A stretch of DNA of 64,000 bases from Entoloma clypeatum. Its lineage: Eukaryota > Basidiomycota > Agaricomycetes > Agaricales > Entolomataceae. The notes below the pieces were generated by a model that had not been told where the DNA came from, did not search any database, and saw only the letters and a list, made by a program, of their open reading frames with translations. Made by a program: the position numbers and the translations under genes. Below, in pieces: positions 10,128-21,311 of the stretch (positions are counted from its first letter, which is position 1; every line of letters begins with the position of its first letter). Location: assembly GCA_963565915.1 (NCBI GenBank), contig OY751494.1, positions 1,054,001 to 1,118,000 on the forward strand, written 5' to 3'.

Positions 10128-11621
10128 AATCGCCGCACGCTAACAATCTCGCAGATGAATCAACTAAATATTCTTCATAATTTCGGAAACCTGTTACTGA
10201 AAGGATACCATTGGATTCCGGCCAGTCTCAAGATTGCGAATCACTGGCATGATGCTTTCGAACCCAGCCCCCACTTGGCATGACGGGTTCGTGCACTTGT
10301 GCAACACTACCAGACCTTTGAGCAACTTCCCCTGGAACAGTGCAGAGGCAGCAAGAATGCACAATCATTATTAAAGGATGAAATAGTTCAGATAGCGGCA
10401 TGCACCTGGTTGACTGTGCAAAAGATTGGGACCATCACCCCTACCCGCTTTGCTCAAGGCCTCAACGAATCCATCCATCCTTCCCTCAACATGGTTCTTC
10501 AGAAGCCATTATGTGAACGTACTGCCTGCCGATGGCTTGTCAAACTGGGCTGGACTGGGAAAACTCTTCGTAAGGGTGTGTATATGGATGACGAATGCGC
10601 CGATGTTGTTCAGTATTGAAAAGAAGTTTTCTTGCCAAAGATGGAGGTGTTCGAGCAGCGGATGGTCAAATTTGATTTTGATCACTCAGTCCTTCATTGC
10701 ACTGAACCTTGCAACTGGGAGAACGCACAATTATTCCAGTGTGGCAAGATGAGAGCTGTTTCCATGCAAATGAGTACAAGAGGTCGGCATGGTATGGCTG
10801 ATAAGTATAATGTTCTGTACTTCAACAGATTACTCACAAATTACAATATCATTTAGGTTGCGTGATGGTGAACAGATCTTGATGAAAAAAGGCTGTGGAA
10901 GATTGATTCATGTCTCTGACTTCATCTATGAATATAACAGGAGGCTGGTTTTCAAGGACAAGGATGGGAAAATTGTCAAAGAAGCATGCCAAATTATTTT
11001 CCCTGGTGCAAATGGAGATAAGTATTGGGATTGCGAGCAACTTCTCAAACAAGTGAAGGGACGAGTAATTCCAACATTCGAAACAGCTCATCCAGGTTGC
11101 CAAGGACTATTTATCTTTGATCAGTCTTCGGCGCATGCATCACTTCCACCTGATGTTGGAGAAACCAACATGATAGAACCAAGGCCCTGTGGTGTAGTGG
11201 TTAACACCCTTGGTCGAGATCCAAGTGAGCCTGGGTTTGATTCCCAGCAGAGCCATCATCAGGAGATCTCATGTTTGAGTCCTGCTCATGGAGTATTCCT
11301 GCTCATATTTATTATGACGACAGTGAACCTATGATGACAGATGCATCAGATGATCAGCTGAGGCAACTTGACCAAACAGTCGTTACTGCTGTTGCTGAAT
11401 CCTCAACACCTGATGCCCTCAAGGCCTTCGAGATGAACAAAGGGAATGGAGGTAAACAGTGGAGGCAGAGGGACACCATTATCCCAATGAACAACCCAGC
11501 TGTTGAGAGGCGGGGAATAGTCCAACAAATGACAACTGACAACGGGAAAGCCAAGGGCTTAGAACAGACTCTACAGGAACGCAGATTCAAAGTGGTTGGA
11601 TTGCATGTGAAATGTTCACCT
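10128..11621 (+). pseudogene. DDE transposase-like gene, 3' half, interrupted by a SINE
   Basis: Translation gives a family common in agaric genomes: LKKPLCERTACRWL-like residues about 10500, LVKLGWTGKTLRKGVYMD (10535-10588), a first catalytic Asp in WQDESCFHANEY (about 10743-10778), MKKGCGRLIHVSDF (10882-10923) and a second Asp in FIFDQSSAHASLP (11110-11148). A 65-bp intron fits 10792-10856 (GTATGG to TTTAG). In-frame TGA codons occur at 10280-10282 and 10616-10618, where the family has Arg. A SINE sits at 11156-11406 and the coding sequence resumes after it (ALKAFEMNKGNGGKQ). The gene is cut off at about 11621 by element B, before the catalytic Glu. Its 5' half is on the minus strand at 50515-51360. 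Confidence 0.8.
11156..11406 (+). mobile_element. tRNA-derived SINE, full length (251 bp)
   Basis: It is flanked by the 9-bp direct repeat CACCTGATG (11147-11155 and 11407-11415) and interrupts the DDE transposase reading frame. The 5' part carries RNA polymerase III boxes: an A-box-like TGGTGTAGTGGTT at about 11192 and a B-box-like GGTTTGATTCC at about 11235, where canonical tRNA has GGTTCGA. A second copy occurs in two halves at 29911-30084 (minus) and 15648-15733, split by element B. The 3' end CTGAATCCTCAA has no long poly-A. The reverse transcriptase partner is not in this window. Confidence 0.78.
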
Positions 11622-14600
11622 GCGGGGCAACAGGGTCGTTTATTGAACACACTCTGGTTGAGAAACATCGACTCTCTACTCAAAAACTACAATGCGCAAT
11701 TCCGGTATACAACATTGACGGAACTCCAAACGAGGCCGGAGCAATAACGGAGGTGTTGGATATAGTGCTCCGCTATCAAGATCACTCAGAACGGACCCAG
11801 CTTGCAGTCACAAGTTTGGGAAAACAAGAAATCATGTTAGGCTTCACTTGGCTCAAAGAACACAACCCTGAGGTAGATTGGACGTCAGGGGAAGTGAAGA
11901 TGAGCCGGTGTCCTGCACGATGCCGGACATGCCACCAGGAGGCAGCCCAAGAGCGGAAGGAGCAGAAGTTTGAACAAGTCCGCATCCGAGCCTGTTGGAT
12001 GGGTTCCGCTCCGACGTCCGGTCTAGAGGAGGAGGCTCCACATGGCCCATGGGTGGAGGATGTCACAGAAGGAGAGGAAGCGGAGGAGTTAACGGAAGAC
12101 GATGAGGAAGAGGATGAGTTTGAGGAGGGAGATTGCCTTTTTGTTGGAACAGTACCCGCGGAGGCAGAGTTCATCCGCGCTTCATCCAATATCTCGCAAC
12201 GTCTATCAGAGGCCTTCCTCAGTAACCAAAAACCTAAATCTTTCCGCGACTCTGTACCGGACCACTTGTTTGACTTCGAAGACGTATTCTCAAAGACCTC
12301 TTTCGACACCTTACCGGAAGAGCGGACTTGGGACCACGCCATTGAACTTGTTCCGGACGCCTCTCCAGCAGGTTGTAAGGTATATCCGCTTGCTCCGAAC
12401 GAACAGAAGGAACTCAACGTGTTATTGGAGGAAAACCTTGCAACTGGTCAGATCCGCCCTTCCAAGTCTCTGATGGCATCTCCGGTATTCTACATCAAGA
12501 AGAAGGATGGCTCCCTTCGTCTTGTACAAGACTACCGGTCACTCAATTCCAAAACTACCAAAAACAAGTATCCGCTTCCACTCATATCTGAACTGATCAA
12601 TAAGCTTCAACGCGCTCAATACTTCACCAAGCTCGACATCCACTAGGGCTACAACAATGTGCGGATAAAACCCGGAGACGAGTGGAAGGCTGCTTTTCAG
12701 ACCAATCGCAGACTCTATGAACTATTGGTGATGTTCTTCGGCCTCACTAATAGTCCATCCACATTCCAGACTATGATGAACGAGATCTTTCAGGACCTTA
12801 TCACTGAAGGTGTAGTCTGTGTTTACCTTGACGATATACTCATCTTCACGGAGACCCTTGCGGAGCATCGGAGAGTCACATGGATCATACTGGAATGACT
12901 TCGCGAACACAAACTCTATCTAAAACCAGAGAAATGTGAGTTTGAACAAACGCGCATTGAATACCTAGGCCTTATTATTGAACAAGGACACGTAGAGATG
13001 GATCCGGTGAAGGTAGCGGGGGTCGCGGAGTGGCCTGCTCCAACAAATGTCCGAGAAGTACAGTCCTTTCTGGGATTCACTAACTTCTATCGCCGTTTTA
13101 TTGAAGGGTTTTTGGACATTGCGCACCCTCTTTTCGAGCTCACAAAGAAAGGGCACCTCTGGTCTTGGAGGGAGGGAGAAGTGTCTGCATTTGCGGAGTT
13201 GAAGCGGAGGATTACATCCGCTCCGATCCTGGTCTTAGCTGATCATGGAAAGGAGTGGCGGATAGAAGCGGATAGCTCAGACTTTGCAACCGGAGCAGTA
13301 ATGTCCCAACCAACAGAGGACGGTAAGTGGCACCCTGTCGCATTCTATTCCAAAAGCCTGAGTCCGGTGGAACACAACTACAAGATCTACAACAAGGAGA
13401 TGTTGGCGGTGGTCTGCACATTGGAGGAGTGGAGGCACTTCCTTGAAGGAGCGGAGAAGACAGTGGAGATTTGGACGGACCACAAAAATCTTGAGTATTT
13501 CATGACAGCTCAAAAACTAAATCAACGACAGGCTAGATGGTCCTTATACCTTGCTCGTTTCAATTTCAAAATGCACCATCAACCTGGCAAGTCAATGGGC
13601 AAGTCCGACGCTTTGTCCCAACAAGCGGACCACAGAGATGGATTGTGGAACAACAAAAACATCATCCTTCTTTGACCAGAATTGTTTGCAGTGCGAGGAA
13701 TGCATGGGGTAACTGTTCAAGGGGAAGAACACGACGTCCTCTGCCAGGTCCAACAGGGAATCCGAGAGGGGTTACTGGAGGATAGTGTGGTGGAGGTTGT
13801 CAAATCCCTTCTGACCGTCGGAGCGGGGTCCGTCCATAGTGCGGAGTGGAGGCAAGCGGAAGGTTTTCTCTACTTCAGGGATCGTATCTATGTTCCTAAC
13901 AATCCCCAACTGCATCATCAGATCCTCACACAACACCATGACACTCCGGTGGCCAGACATCCTGGACGGTGGAAAACCTTGGAACTGGTGTTGCACAATT
14001 ACTGGTGGCCACACATGTCTCGTTTAATAGGTCAATATTGCAAGACATGCGACCCATGCCTCTGCACCAAGGTCCGACGCACTCCGCCCTCCGGAGAGCT
14101 CAATCCGCTACCGGTCCCCACAGAGTGATGGCAAGTAACCAGTGTTGACTTCATTACTGAACTACCAGAAGCCCACGGCTACGACACTATCATGGTCATA
14201 GTGGACTCAGTAGGGAAGCGGGGACACTTCATCCCGATGCACTCCGACATCTCCGCACTCGGGACTACACGCTCCTATGTTCAAAATGTCTGGAAACTCC
14301 ATGGACTACCGGAGGCCATTGTCTCCGACCGAGGACCACAGTTTGTTGCCAAGTTCACACGCGAACTATACAGGCTGCTTAACATTAAGGTTGCTGCCTC
14401 AACAGCCTACCATCCACAGTTGGACGGACAGACAGAGCGGGTCAATCAAGGATTGGAACAATACCTTCACCTATTCGTCAATGAATGTCAAGATGATTGG
14501 GATGAATGGCTTCCGATGGCTGAATTTGCATACAACAACCATGTTCATGCATCGACACGTCAAACTCCATTCTACATGGACACCGGCTGCCATCTGCGCA

Positions 14601-15214
14601 TGGGATTCGAACCTTGCGAGAAGCAGACAGAGATCGAGGTGGTAGCGGATTTCAGCCAGCAGATGAAGTCCGCTCTAGAGGAGGCTCACGCAGCACTGAC
14701 AAAGGCAAAAGACGACATGGCGTGATACTACAACCAGCATTGGAGCACCACTCCAACATTCTGCCTGGGGGACAAGGTTTTTTTAGACTCATCAGACCTC
14801 AAAACCACCCGACCCACAAAAAAACTTGCACATCGATACATAGGCCCTTTCCCAGTGGTCTGACCTGTCGGAACACATGCCTACGAACTTCGCCTTCCCC
14901 CTTCCATGTCCCACGTTCACCCAGTATTCCATGTCATCAAACTTTCACTAGTTCCCGACGACCCTTTCTGACACCAAGTCCGCTCTCCTCCACCTCCGAC
15001 GGTAGTCGGAGAAGAATTGGAGTATGATGTTGAAAACCTCTTGGACAGCCGACTGCATTGAGGCAAGCTTCAATTCTTGGTCAAATGGAAGGGATATGGC
15101 TATGAAGAGAATTCCTGGGAAGCAGAAGACAATGTCCACGCTCCGCGCCTAGTCCACGACTTCTACCGATGTCATCCTGACACATCAAGATGCCATGCCT
15201 TGAAGGGGGGGTGA
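11622..15214 (+). pseudogene. pol polyprotein, family B copy 1, eight in-frame stops
   Basis: Protease remnant (GATGSFIEHT), reverse transcriptase ([10 protein letters not shown] about 12823-12852), RNase H (ADSSDFATGAVMS, TDHKNLEYF), integrase zinc finger (about 13936-14070), integrase core (VDFITELPEAHGYD, VSDRGPQFVAKF, LDGQTERVNQGLEQ) and chromodomain (FLVKWKGYGYEENSWEAED, about 15073-15130). Stops are TAG 12644-12646 and TGA at 12896, 13673, 14126, 14723, 14861, 14969 and 15059. All seven TGAs occur where Arg fits the family alignment. An acidic insert, EEDEFEEG, lies between protease and RT. The reading frame ends at 15212-15214, directly abutting the LTR. Confidence 0.9.
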
Positions 15215-15647
15215 TGTAAGGGCAACCACTTTCACTTTTCACTTTCCCTTTCCTTTCTTTCTTCCCTTTCTATTCCACCATCTCCGACATCCTCCAATCG
15301 TATCTGCTGTCTCCGACATCTTATCCGCCTCTCCGCATCTGACGACTCCACCCCCATCCGCTACTCTGCACGTCGGATCGCAGGTACTATCATTCATCTT
15401 GTTTCCATTCATCCTTCATTGCTACTCCCGATCATTGCTCATCATTCATGCGTCTCATTCTATCTCTTATTTCATATCTCATTTTACTATTTATCTCGCT
15501 AGCTTGCAGGGGAATCCTTAGAACTTTCTCTTCGGATCTCCCTTGCAAGGTGTGTGTTGTATTACTTATCAGACTGCTCAATCTAAACTTTGGATCTCCC
15601 TTGCAAGTATCTGAGTTCGAGTCTTGGATCGTAAGGTCGCCCTTACA
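15215..15647 (+). repeat. 3' LTR of family B (433 bp)
   Basis: It starts TGTAAGGGCAACC and ends CGCCCTTACA, preceded by a G-rich polypurine tract (TTGAAGGGGGGG). It has the same length as the LTR at 29478-29910. GAACC (15648-15652) is the target duplication; the partner copy is at 29911-29915. Confidence 0.93.
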
Positions 15648-15733
15648 GAACCCATGATGACAGATGCATCACATGATCAGCTGAGGCAACTTGACCAAAC
15701 AGTCATTGCTGCTGTTGCTGAATCCTCAACAGG
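15648..15733 (+). mobile_element. SINE, 3' half
   Basis: It matches the last part of the full SINE at 11327-11406 (GATGACAGATGCATCA and CTGAATCCTCAA). Its 5' half is on the minus strand at 29911-30084. Element B had inserted between the two halves, duplicating GAACC. Confidence 0.85.
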
Positions 15734-15761
15734 GGGGTGAGTCGAGGCTGTGGGGCGCGAT

Positions 15762-16793
15762 TAGTGTTTTGAAGTCATATTACTTAACTGCAAGTTAATG
15801 TTAACTTAACACAACTAAACTCAAATTAACTTAACCCTATGGTTAAGGTTAACAGCTTTGGTGTACTATTAACTGAAGTTTAACCTCTGAGAAAGTTTTT
15901 CATTAACTTTTCTTAACTGGTTTTAACCAGTTTTAATCAGTTAATCATGACAGGAACTAGTTGCAGAAAGCCCCAGAATCTGCCTTATATTTACATTGTC
16001 ACCACAGTCCATCATGGCTTCAAAACATGTTACAAACACACTGCAACTCCTTAATTCATCTACAGGAATTCTATCATGGTAAAATAGTGTATGTAGTGTT
16101 TAAGACAGCAAAATGATGGATCAAATCACACTGTAAATCATGATATCATGGGTTTCCTCAAAAACAACATTTTCTTACTTCCTCCTTTCCACAATATTTT
16201 TACTTTATATATACTGTATGTATGTATACTATTGAAACATTGTATTGAGAGTATTCAAATGAAGCTCAAAGTCTGATAAGATGAATATGAGTAAAATAAG
16301 TCAAAAATTTTCCCAAAATTTTTTATTTTAACTTTGGATTCTCCGCATTCAGGGGATTTCAGAACACCTTCATTTTTTAAATTTGGTTCATTCATTAGGG
16401 AGATATAACACTTTTTCTGAAATCTGCACATTTGATTATTTCTATCTTATCTGGACTTCTAAAAATTATACAAGGTGTTTCAGAAGATGAATACATATCC
16501 CATGTGTAGTTCTATTACTTCAAAACTTGATGTTCCATAGAATATGATCATATTGTATTTTCTTTTGACATTAACCTACATTAACAAATTTAACTGGTTA
16601 ATTTTATCAAATAACCTAGAATAACTAGTTAAAACCAGTTTTAACCATACCTCATCTGTTTGTCTCAAAATTTGACTGGTTAATAAAAGTTTAGTTAAGG
16701 TTAAGGTCTTCTATGATAAATTCTTAACTCAGTCAAGTCAGTTTAATGCGTTTTGAGACTATTAATTTGACTTAATGTGACTTTGAAACACTA
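15762..16793. mobile_element. hAT-like non-autonomous element (1032 bp)
   Basis: The ends are imperfect inverted repeats beginning TAGTGTTTTGAAGTCA at the left and, read inward from the right, TAGTGTTTCAAAGTCA. The flanks are GGCGCGAT (15754-15761) and GGTGTGAT (16794-16801), an 8-bp duplication differing by two CpG-type transitions, as expected for hAT. The subterminal DNA is rich in TTAACCAGTT and AACTGGTT motifs. There is no coding sequence. It sits inside the minisatellite. Confidence 0.72.
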
Positions 16794-17720
16794 GGTGTGA
16801 TAGGGGGCCGTTGGGCGTGAGTGGAGACCGTTGGATGTGAGTGGAGGCTGTTGGGCACAGGAGGGGCCATTGGGCGTGAGTCGACGCCATTGGGCATGAG
16901 AGGGGGCCATTGGGCACAGGAGGGGCCATTGGGCGTGGGTAGAGACATTGGGCATGAACAGAGCTAGAGGGGGTGTTGGCCACAAGTGGTGGGCATTGGG
17001 TGGAGGTGGTGGCCATATGGAGTGGAGGTGGGGGATAAAAAGAACTGTGGGAACGTTTCGCTGGCCATCGACTTATGGTTCAACTTTCAGCAATTGCCGA
17101 GGTGCTCAGCAGTCAATGCTGAGCGAGTGTGTTGTTGAAACTCATGGCCTCAATGCCCAAACTGTGGCATCACAGGCCTCAAATATACTTATTAACTGAT
17201 TTAGGGATGTTTATAAACCTATAAGAAGTATATATACAGTTAGATACATGAGCCATGTATGGTAGAGAGTCTGGGCAGCAAATTGATGTATCAAATCACA
17301 CTGTAAATCGTGATAAACAGTGCATCATGAGTTACCTCAAACACAAAAAATATCATTTCCTCACTTTCTCCTTTTCACAACCCCTTTACACTACATGTAG
17401 TAAATATATACTATTGCAACATTGTATGTAAACCTATTCAGACCATGCAAATAAAATTCAAGGACTTGATAAGGTGAATATAAGCAAAATAGGTCGAAAA
17501 TTTGACCAGAAAATTTTACTTTAGCTTTGGATTCTCCCCATTCAGGGGATCTCACAGCACATTTGTTTTTCAAATTTGGTGGATTAATCATGAAGATATA
17601 ACACTTTTACTGAAATCTGCACATTTGATTATTTCTATCTTATCTAGACATCTTAAAATTATTCAAGATGTTTCAGAAGGTCAATACATATGTATTTATG
17701 AGTTCTATGACTTCAAACCC
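16111..17720 (+). repeat. diverged direct repeat pair (about 16111-16530 and 17276-17720)
   Basis: Both blocks share ATCAAATCACACTGTAAATC, a middle ACTTTGGATTCT and CATTCAGGGGAT, and CTGAAATCTGCACATTTGAT, in the same order with scattered substitutions. The first copy lies inside the hAT-like element and the second outside it. A short related piece is at about 24059-24098. No coding potential is apparent. They are probably relics of the same transposon family. Confidence 0.6.
16802..17010 (+). repeat. minisatellite, about 20-21 bp unit
   Basis: Degenerate tandem copies of a unit close to GTTGGGCGTGAGTGGAGGCC. The same family, in either orientation, occurs at 15734-15761, 20281-20620, 30085-30320, 33885-34068, 40217-40520, 41281-41312 and 59489-59720. 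It can be read as 7-residue repeats but no gene is supported. From 17011 to 17275 I see no gene; one short hairpin, CTCAGCA/TGCTGAG, lies at about 17111-17129. Confidence 0.8.
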
Positions 17721-18129
17721 TTATTAGACCATGAGGAAGGTGCCGTGTGCACCTGTGCGATGTATTCTGCACATTGTTTACTATTATTTGGTGCAGAGCT
17801 CTGCATCGCTATATCATAAGATCAGTGGCAAAATTTTACAAAATAGATACATAGTAAGTGACACATAATGCTCTAATACTTAATTGATATAGTGCATAAG
17901 CTTTTGCTGCCTCTGTGTAAGGGATGTTGTTACACTTTTTCACCCTCTTCCTATGCGCCTTCACATGACCCCTTGACCCTCGATCCTTATCAGACCCCGT
18001 TTCACTTAACTCCGATGACCCTGGGACACGTGTCCCCCCTATCAGCGCTATGACTCACATCGACTCAGACGATTCCCCTTTTGTATACATTTTCACTTGT
18101 TATCTCTGACTCACGGCCTTGAGGCCTTA

Positions 18130-19748
18130 CAGTGCCTCACAAAACTGATTCAATGTTTGCTACTTTGTGAATACCTTCAAAATAACTTTGCAAATAATGC
18201 CAATCAAAAGAAGGTATTGGTATTTGGTTAAAAGGCCTGCTTCAGGACTCTCGGAATCTGCAATAATTATGTAATTCCCATAAAGAATGATCAATATATG
18301 ATCAAATTACTCCAGGGACTCATTGAATCAGTTTTGTGAGTATGTACAATAAATACAGTATTTTATACTTTAGTACTTGGTATTACCCCCCTTAGCTTTG
18401 ATTACTGCCTCTACCCTTCTTGGCATACTTTCTATCAGGTTTTGACACACTTCTGGCTCTATATTATTCCACACCTCTGCTGCTCTGTCCCAAATCTCCC
18501 AGACTCCCTTGGGTGGTGTTGGATATTCATTCAACTTCCTTTTAATATGAACCCAGAGGTGTTCAATAGGATTGAGGTCTGGGGACTGTGCAGGCCAATC
18601 CAGCAGAGCAATATTCTTGCTGTCCATCCATTTTTTGGCCTTCTTGGAGGTGTGCTTGGGGTCATTGTCCTGCTGAAAAATGATCTCCTCTTCAGAGATT
18701 CCACTCTCCTCCATGCTGGGCAGCAAATTGTCCTCCAAAATGGACACATACTGATCAGCATCCATCCTCCCCTCAACCTCTGCAAGTCTCCCCGCACCTT
18801 CCCAAACCATACAACCCCAAACCATAATATTTCCTCCCCCAAACTTGACTGTGCCCTGAACCTCTCTTTCAATAAGCCCCTCACCCTTCTTTTTCCAGAC
18901 CCATTCCTTGCCATCTGACCCAAACCTGTTGATTTTGGTCTCATCTGACCAAATGACCCTCTTCCAGTCCTCCACTGTCCATTTCCTGTGCTTCATAGCA
19001 AATGCCAACCACCTCTTCCGATGTATGGCCTTTAAGAAAGGTCTTTTCTTCTTTGTTACAGCCTTGAATTCATGTTTTCTGAGAACCCTTCTCACAGTTT
19101 CTGGGGAGACAGGATTGGAGATGACAGTGTTGATGTGTTTGATAGCCTGCACAGCATTGGAGGCTCTCCCTGAGGTGATTTGTGAAAGTATGTTTTGTGT
19201 GTTGGTGGGAGAAAGCTTGGATGGACGACCACCAGAAGAGAGATTGCGATGAGGAAGAAGATTCTGAAGCACTCTGGAGACAGTTGGTTGGCTGACACCC
19301 AGGTTAGAGGCAATATGACAAGTGGAGTGACCATTGGAGGCCAGAGAAAGAATGTTTTCCTTGTGGGAAGAGAAGATAGGGCGCATGATTAATTATGGAG
19401 GCTGTTGAGGTTGGATTCTTCTTATACAACTTTCCTTGACAACCCATCAGGGTTCTATTCAAGTTCCATCAGTAAGTCATGACAACTGGTTACCATACAA
19501 CCAGTGAAGTATTTGATTCTGATAATTGCCATAGGTACTCACAAAACTGATTCAATGAGTTGCTGATTTAATTTAATCATATCTCCATGGATTCTGATCT
19601 AAATCATATGATTCCTTTATATTCTAAAAGCCCTGAACTAGGGCTTTCAATTATATACCAAAGGTTTAATTCAATTGGTATTCTTTGCAGAGTTATCTTG
19701 AAGGTATTCAAAAAGCAACAAACATTGAATCAGTTTTGTGAGGCACTG
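18130..19748 (-). mobile_element. Tc1/mariner transposon, complete (1619 bp)
   Basis: It is flanked by TA on both sides (18128-18129 and 19749-19750). The terminal repeats start CAGTGCCTCACAAAACTGAT. An inner copy of the CTCACAAAACTGATTCAATG motif recurs about 200 bases in from each end (about 18321-18343 and 19533-19555). This makes long inverted repeats of about 220 bp with paired sites, the IR/DR layout known from some Tc1 elements. The transposase is intact, so the element could be mobile. Confidence 0.92.
18370..19386 (-). CDS. Tc1-type DD34E transposase, intact (338 aa)
   Basis: It cuts and reinserts the element at TA dinucleotides in the nucleus. The N-terminal 110 residues form a paired, helix-turn-helix DNA-binding region (HIASNLGVSQPTVSRVL, then SGGRPSKLS, a GRPR-like hinge). 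The catalytic triad is D148 (WSDETKIN), D240 (FQQDND) and E275 (NPIEHLW), with 34 residues between the last two. The length is normal for Tc1 transposases (about 340 aa) and no stop or frameshift is present, in contrast to most coding sequences here. The ATG lies inside the right terminal region, as expected. Confidence 0.93.
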   Translation of the reverse strand: MRPIFSSHKENILSLASNGHSTCHIASNLGVSQPTVSRVLQNLLPHRNLSSGGRPSKLSPTNTQNILSQITSGRASNAVQAIKHINTVISNPVSPETVRRVLRKHEFKAVTKKKRPFLKAIHRKRWLAFAMKHRKWTVEDWKRVIWSDETKINRFGSDGKEWVWKKKGEGLIEREVQGTVKFGGGNIMVWGCMVWEGAGRLAEVEGRMDADQYVSILEDNLLPSMEESGISEEEIIFQQDNDPKHTSKKAKKWMDSKNIALLDWPAQSPDLNPIEHLWVHIKRKLNEYPTPPKGVWEIWDRAAEVWNNIEPEVCQNLIESMPRRVEAVIKAKGGNTKY

Positions 19749-20280
19749 TATCTCTGACTCCTATGCCACAGCCTCCTTGAAACATCTATCTAACCAATGG
19801 CCTATTTAGCTCCTGCGCAGCACATACTTATTTATAGCCATAGGATAACATATATAAGACCTGTAACATTAGAGTAGAGGTCCTTAGCTTGACCTAGGCA
19901 AACAACACTTACCTTGTCTTATCTTTGAACACTCTCAAACTAAGTGCCTTGCGAGGACTTAGCTCTGCTGAAGTGAACCGAGCCATCCTCTTGAGGAGCT
20001 CACTGATCTTGACCAAGTCGACCTATTGAGGGACTTGTTGTGGAAACAGTTCGAACCCACGTGATCCGATCCTTGGACTTGTTGTTGTAGGCTATCGCCG
20101 TAACACATGTAGGCAGATGTGCAATGTTTTTTTAAGTGTGTTTATATTTAGTTGACACATTTGATGGGTGCCTGATGCATGTCCAAATGAGGGCAGGCTA
20201 TTTGCCCTTATTTGCTTTGGCTACTTTCTGGGCCAAACAAACCCTTTGCCCAGTTCATCATCTGACTTTTATGCCCACTC

Positions 20281-20620
20281 TTGCCCAACGGCCCTTTCTG
20301 GCACCCAACAGCCTCCACTCATGCCCAACGGCCCCATCTAGCACCCAATGGTGTCCTTTCATGCCCAACGGCCTCCACCCACACCCAACAGCGTCGACTC
20401 ATGCCCAACGGCCCCCTCTAGTGCCCAACGGCGTCCTTTCACACCCAACAGCCTCCACACACCCCCAATGGCATTGACTCGCACCTAACGGCCCCTCCTC
20501 TGCCCAATGGCCCCCTCTCAATGGCCTTGTCGACTCACACCCAAATGGCCTCCCTTCGCGCCAACATGTCCTGTGCCCAACTGCCACGATGCCCCCTTTA
20601 TCGCCCAATGGCCAACAGCC
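20281..20620 (-). repeat. minisatellite, same family
   Basis: About sixteen degenerate units resembling CCCAACGGCCTCCACTCATG, the reverse complement of the array at 16802-17010. Open frames across it encode only Pro/Asn/His-rich heptads and are not regarded as genes. Confidence 0.8.
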
Positions 20621-21311
20621 ACATAAATACATGTAGACACTCTGTACTAGTACTCAAAAAGACTGGTTAAGACCAGTTTCAACTGGTCTTCAACAAAAGT
20701 TTTTTTGGTTGAGACTTCCCATTTTAGCATAGACTGAGACCGCAGTCTCGGTCGCAGTCACAGTTAATTAGCGGTCATGTAACTAAACCTTCAAATCCTC
20801 AACATATTCCTAGATAAAATCTGCCAAAAATTGTGATAACATAGACACAGCAAAAACAATTTCAATATTGGATTGTGTACCAATCATTAAATATATACTG
20901 GCCACGGTTTGGTCTGGAACTGTGTGAACCCCATTTGAACCTGGGCTGGAGGGGGGGAGAGGCTGAAGCTTGCCAAAGCTTGCTGAAAACCTTCTTGATG
21001 TGTGACATGTGACCATTGGTAAAACATGTCTACACAACTTTGGTAATTACTACCACCACCACACTGCAGGGCCTTTGCAACTCACCTTGTTGCATCCCGT
21101 CCTCAAATATAGAGTTTGTGACAGCATCCCACTATGAGATTTTTGAGGTTGTTTCCGAGACGGGCAATCACACCAGTATCGACGAAGGCGGATGGCTCTC
21201 ACAAAGTGCATGTACATATTGAGTTCTTCGCGAATGCTATTATACTGACCTTCACACCACCGCCAGACAGCTAACAACCCTCTTCACCAACAACTACATA
21301 TTCACCTTCTG
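20621..21311. other. intergenic, no gene seen
   Basis: It contains a 10-bp-stem hairpin AAGACCAGTTTCAACTGGTC(TT) at about 20667-20688 and GAGACCGCAGTCTC nearby, resembling the ACCAGTCTGGT hairpins at 30780-30960. The remainder shows no coding, repeat or RNA feature that I can support. Confidence 0.5.

Larger units (their letters stand above)
11622..15647 (+). mobile_element. Ty3/gypsy family B, copy 1, 5' truncated
   Basis: It starts abruptly in the protease domain, fused to the DDE pseudogene across CGGGGCAACAGGG, and runs to a 433-bp LTR. From about 11780 to 15046 it matches the minus-strand copy 2 (24501-27770) with about one difference found. The first 150 bases diverge at many sites. 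The LTR is followed by GAACC and the 3' end of a SINE whose 5' end lies next to copy 2 at 29911. Confidence 0.9.
17928..20105 (+). mobile_element. solo LTR split by a Tc1/mariner element
   Basis: The left part (17928-18129) starts TGTTACACTT and the right part (19749-20105) ends GCCGTAACA, giving an LTR of about 560 bp with a TATATAAG box at about 19852. The flanks are GATGT and CATGT, four of five bases shared. No internal retrotransposon sequence is present, so it is a solo LTR. Its family is not A, B, C or E. Confidence 0.65.

Noticed and set aside
11185..11258. A possible functional tRNA gene (also at 29985-30060 on the minus strand)
   Set aside because: It has A- and B-box-like motifs but is embedded in a repeated 251-bp unit with a target duplication and cannot be folded confidently into a cloverleaf; it is SINE sequence.
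1077..15061. TGA read as an amino acid (code change or programmed readthrough)
   Set aside because: Element E, the Tc1 transposase, copia F and the membrane-protein gene have no internal TGA, and reciprocal CGA/TGA differences between copies fit mutation.
16802..17010. CRISPR-like array
   Set aside because: Units are degenerate tandem repeats without unique spacers, in a eukaryotic context.
20136..20477. Pro/Asn/His-rich repeat proteins encoded by the minisatellites
   Set aside because: A 21-bp unit is open in several frames by chance; there is no start context, intron or conserved flanking sequence.
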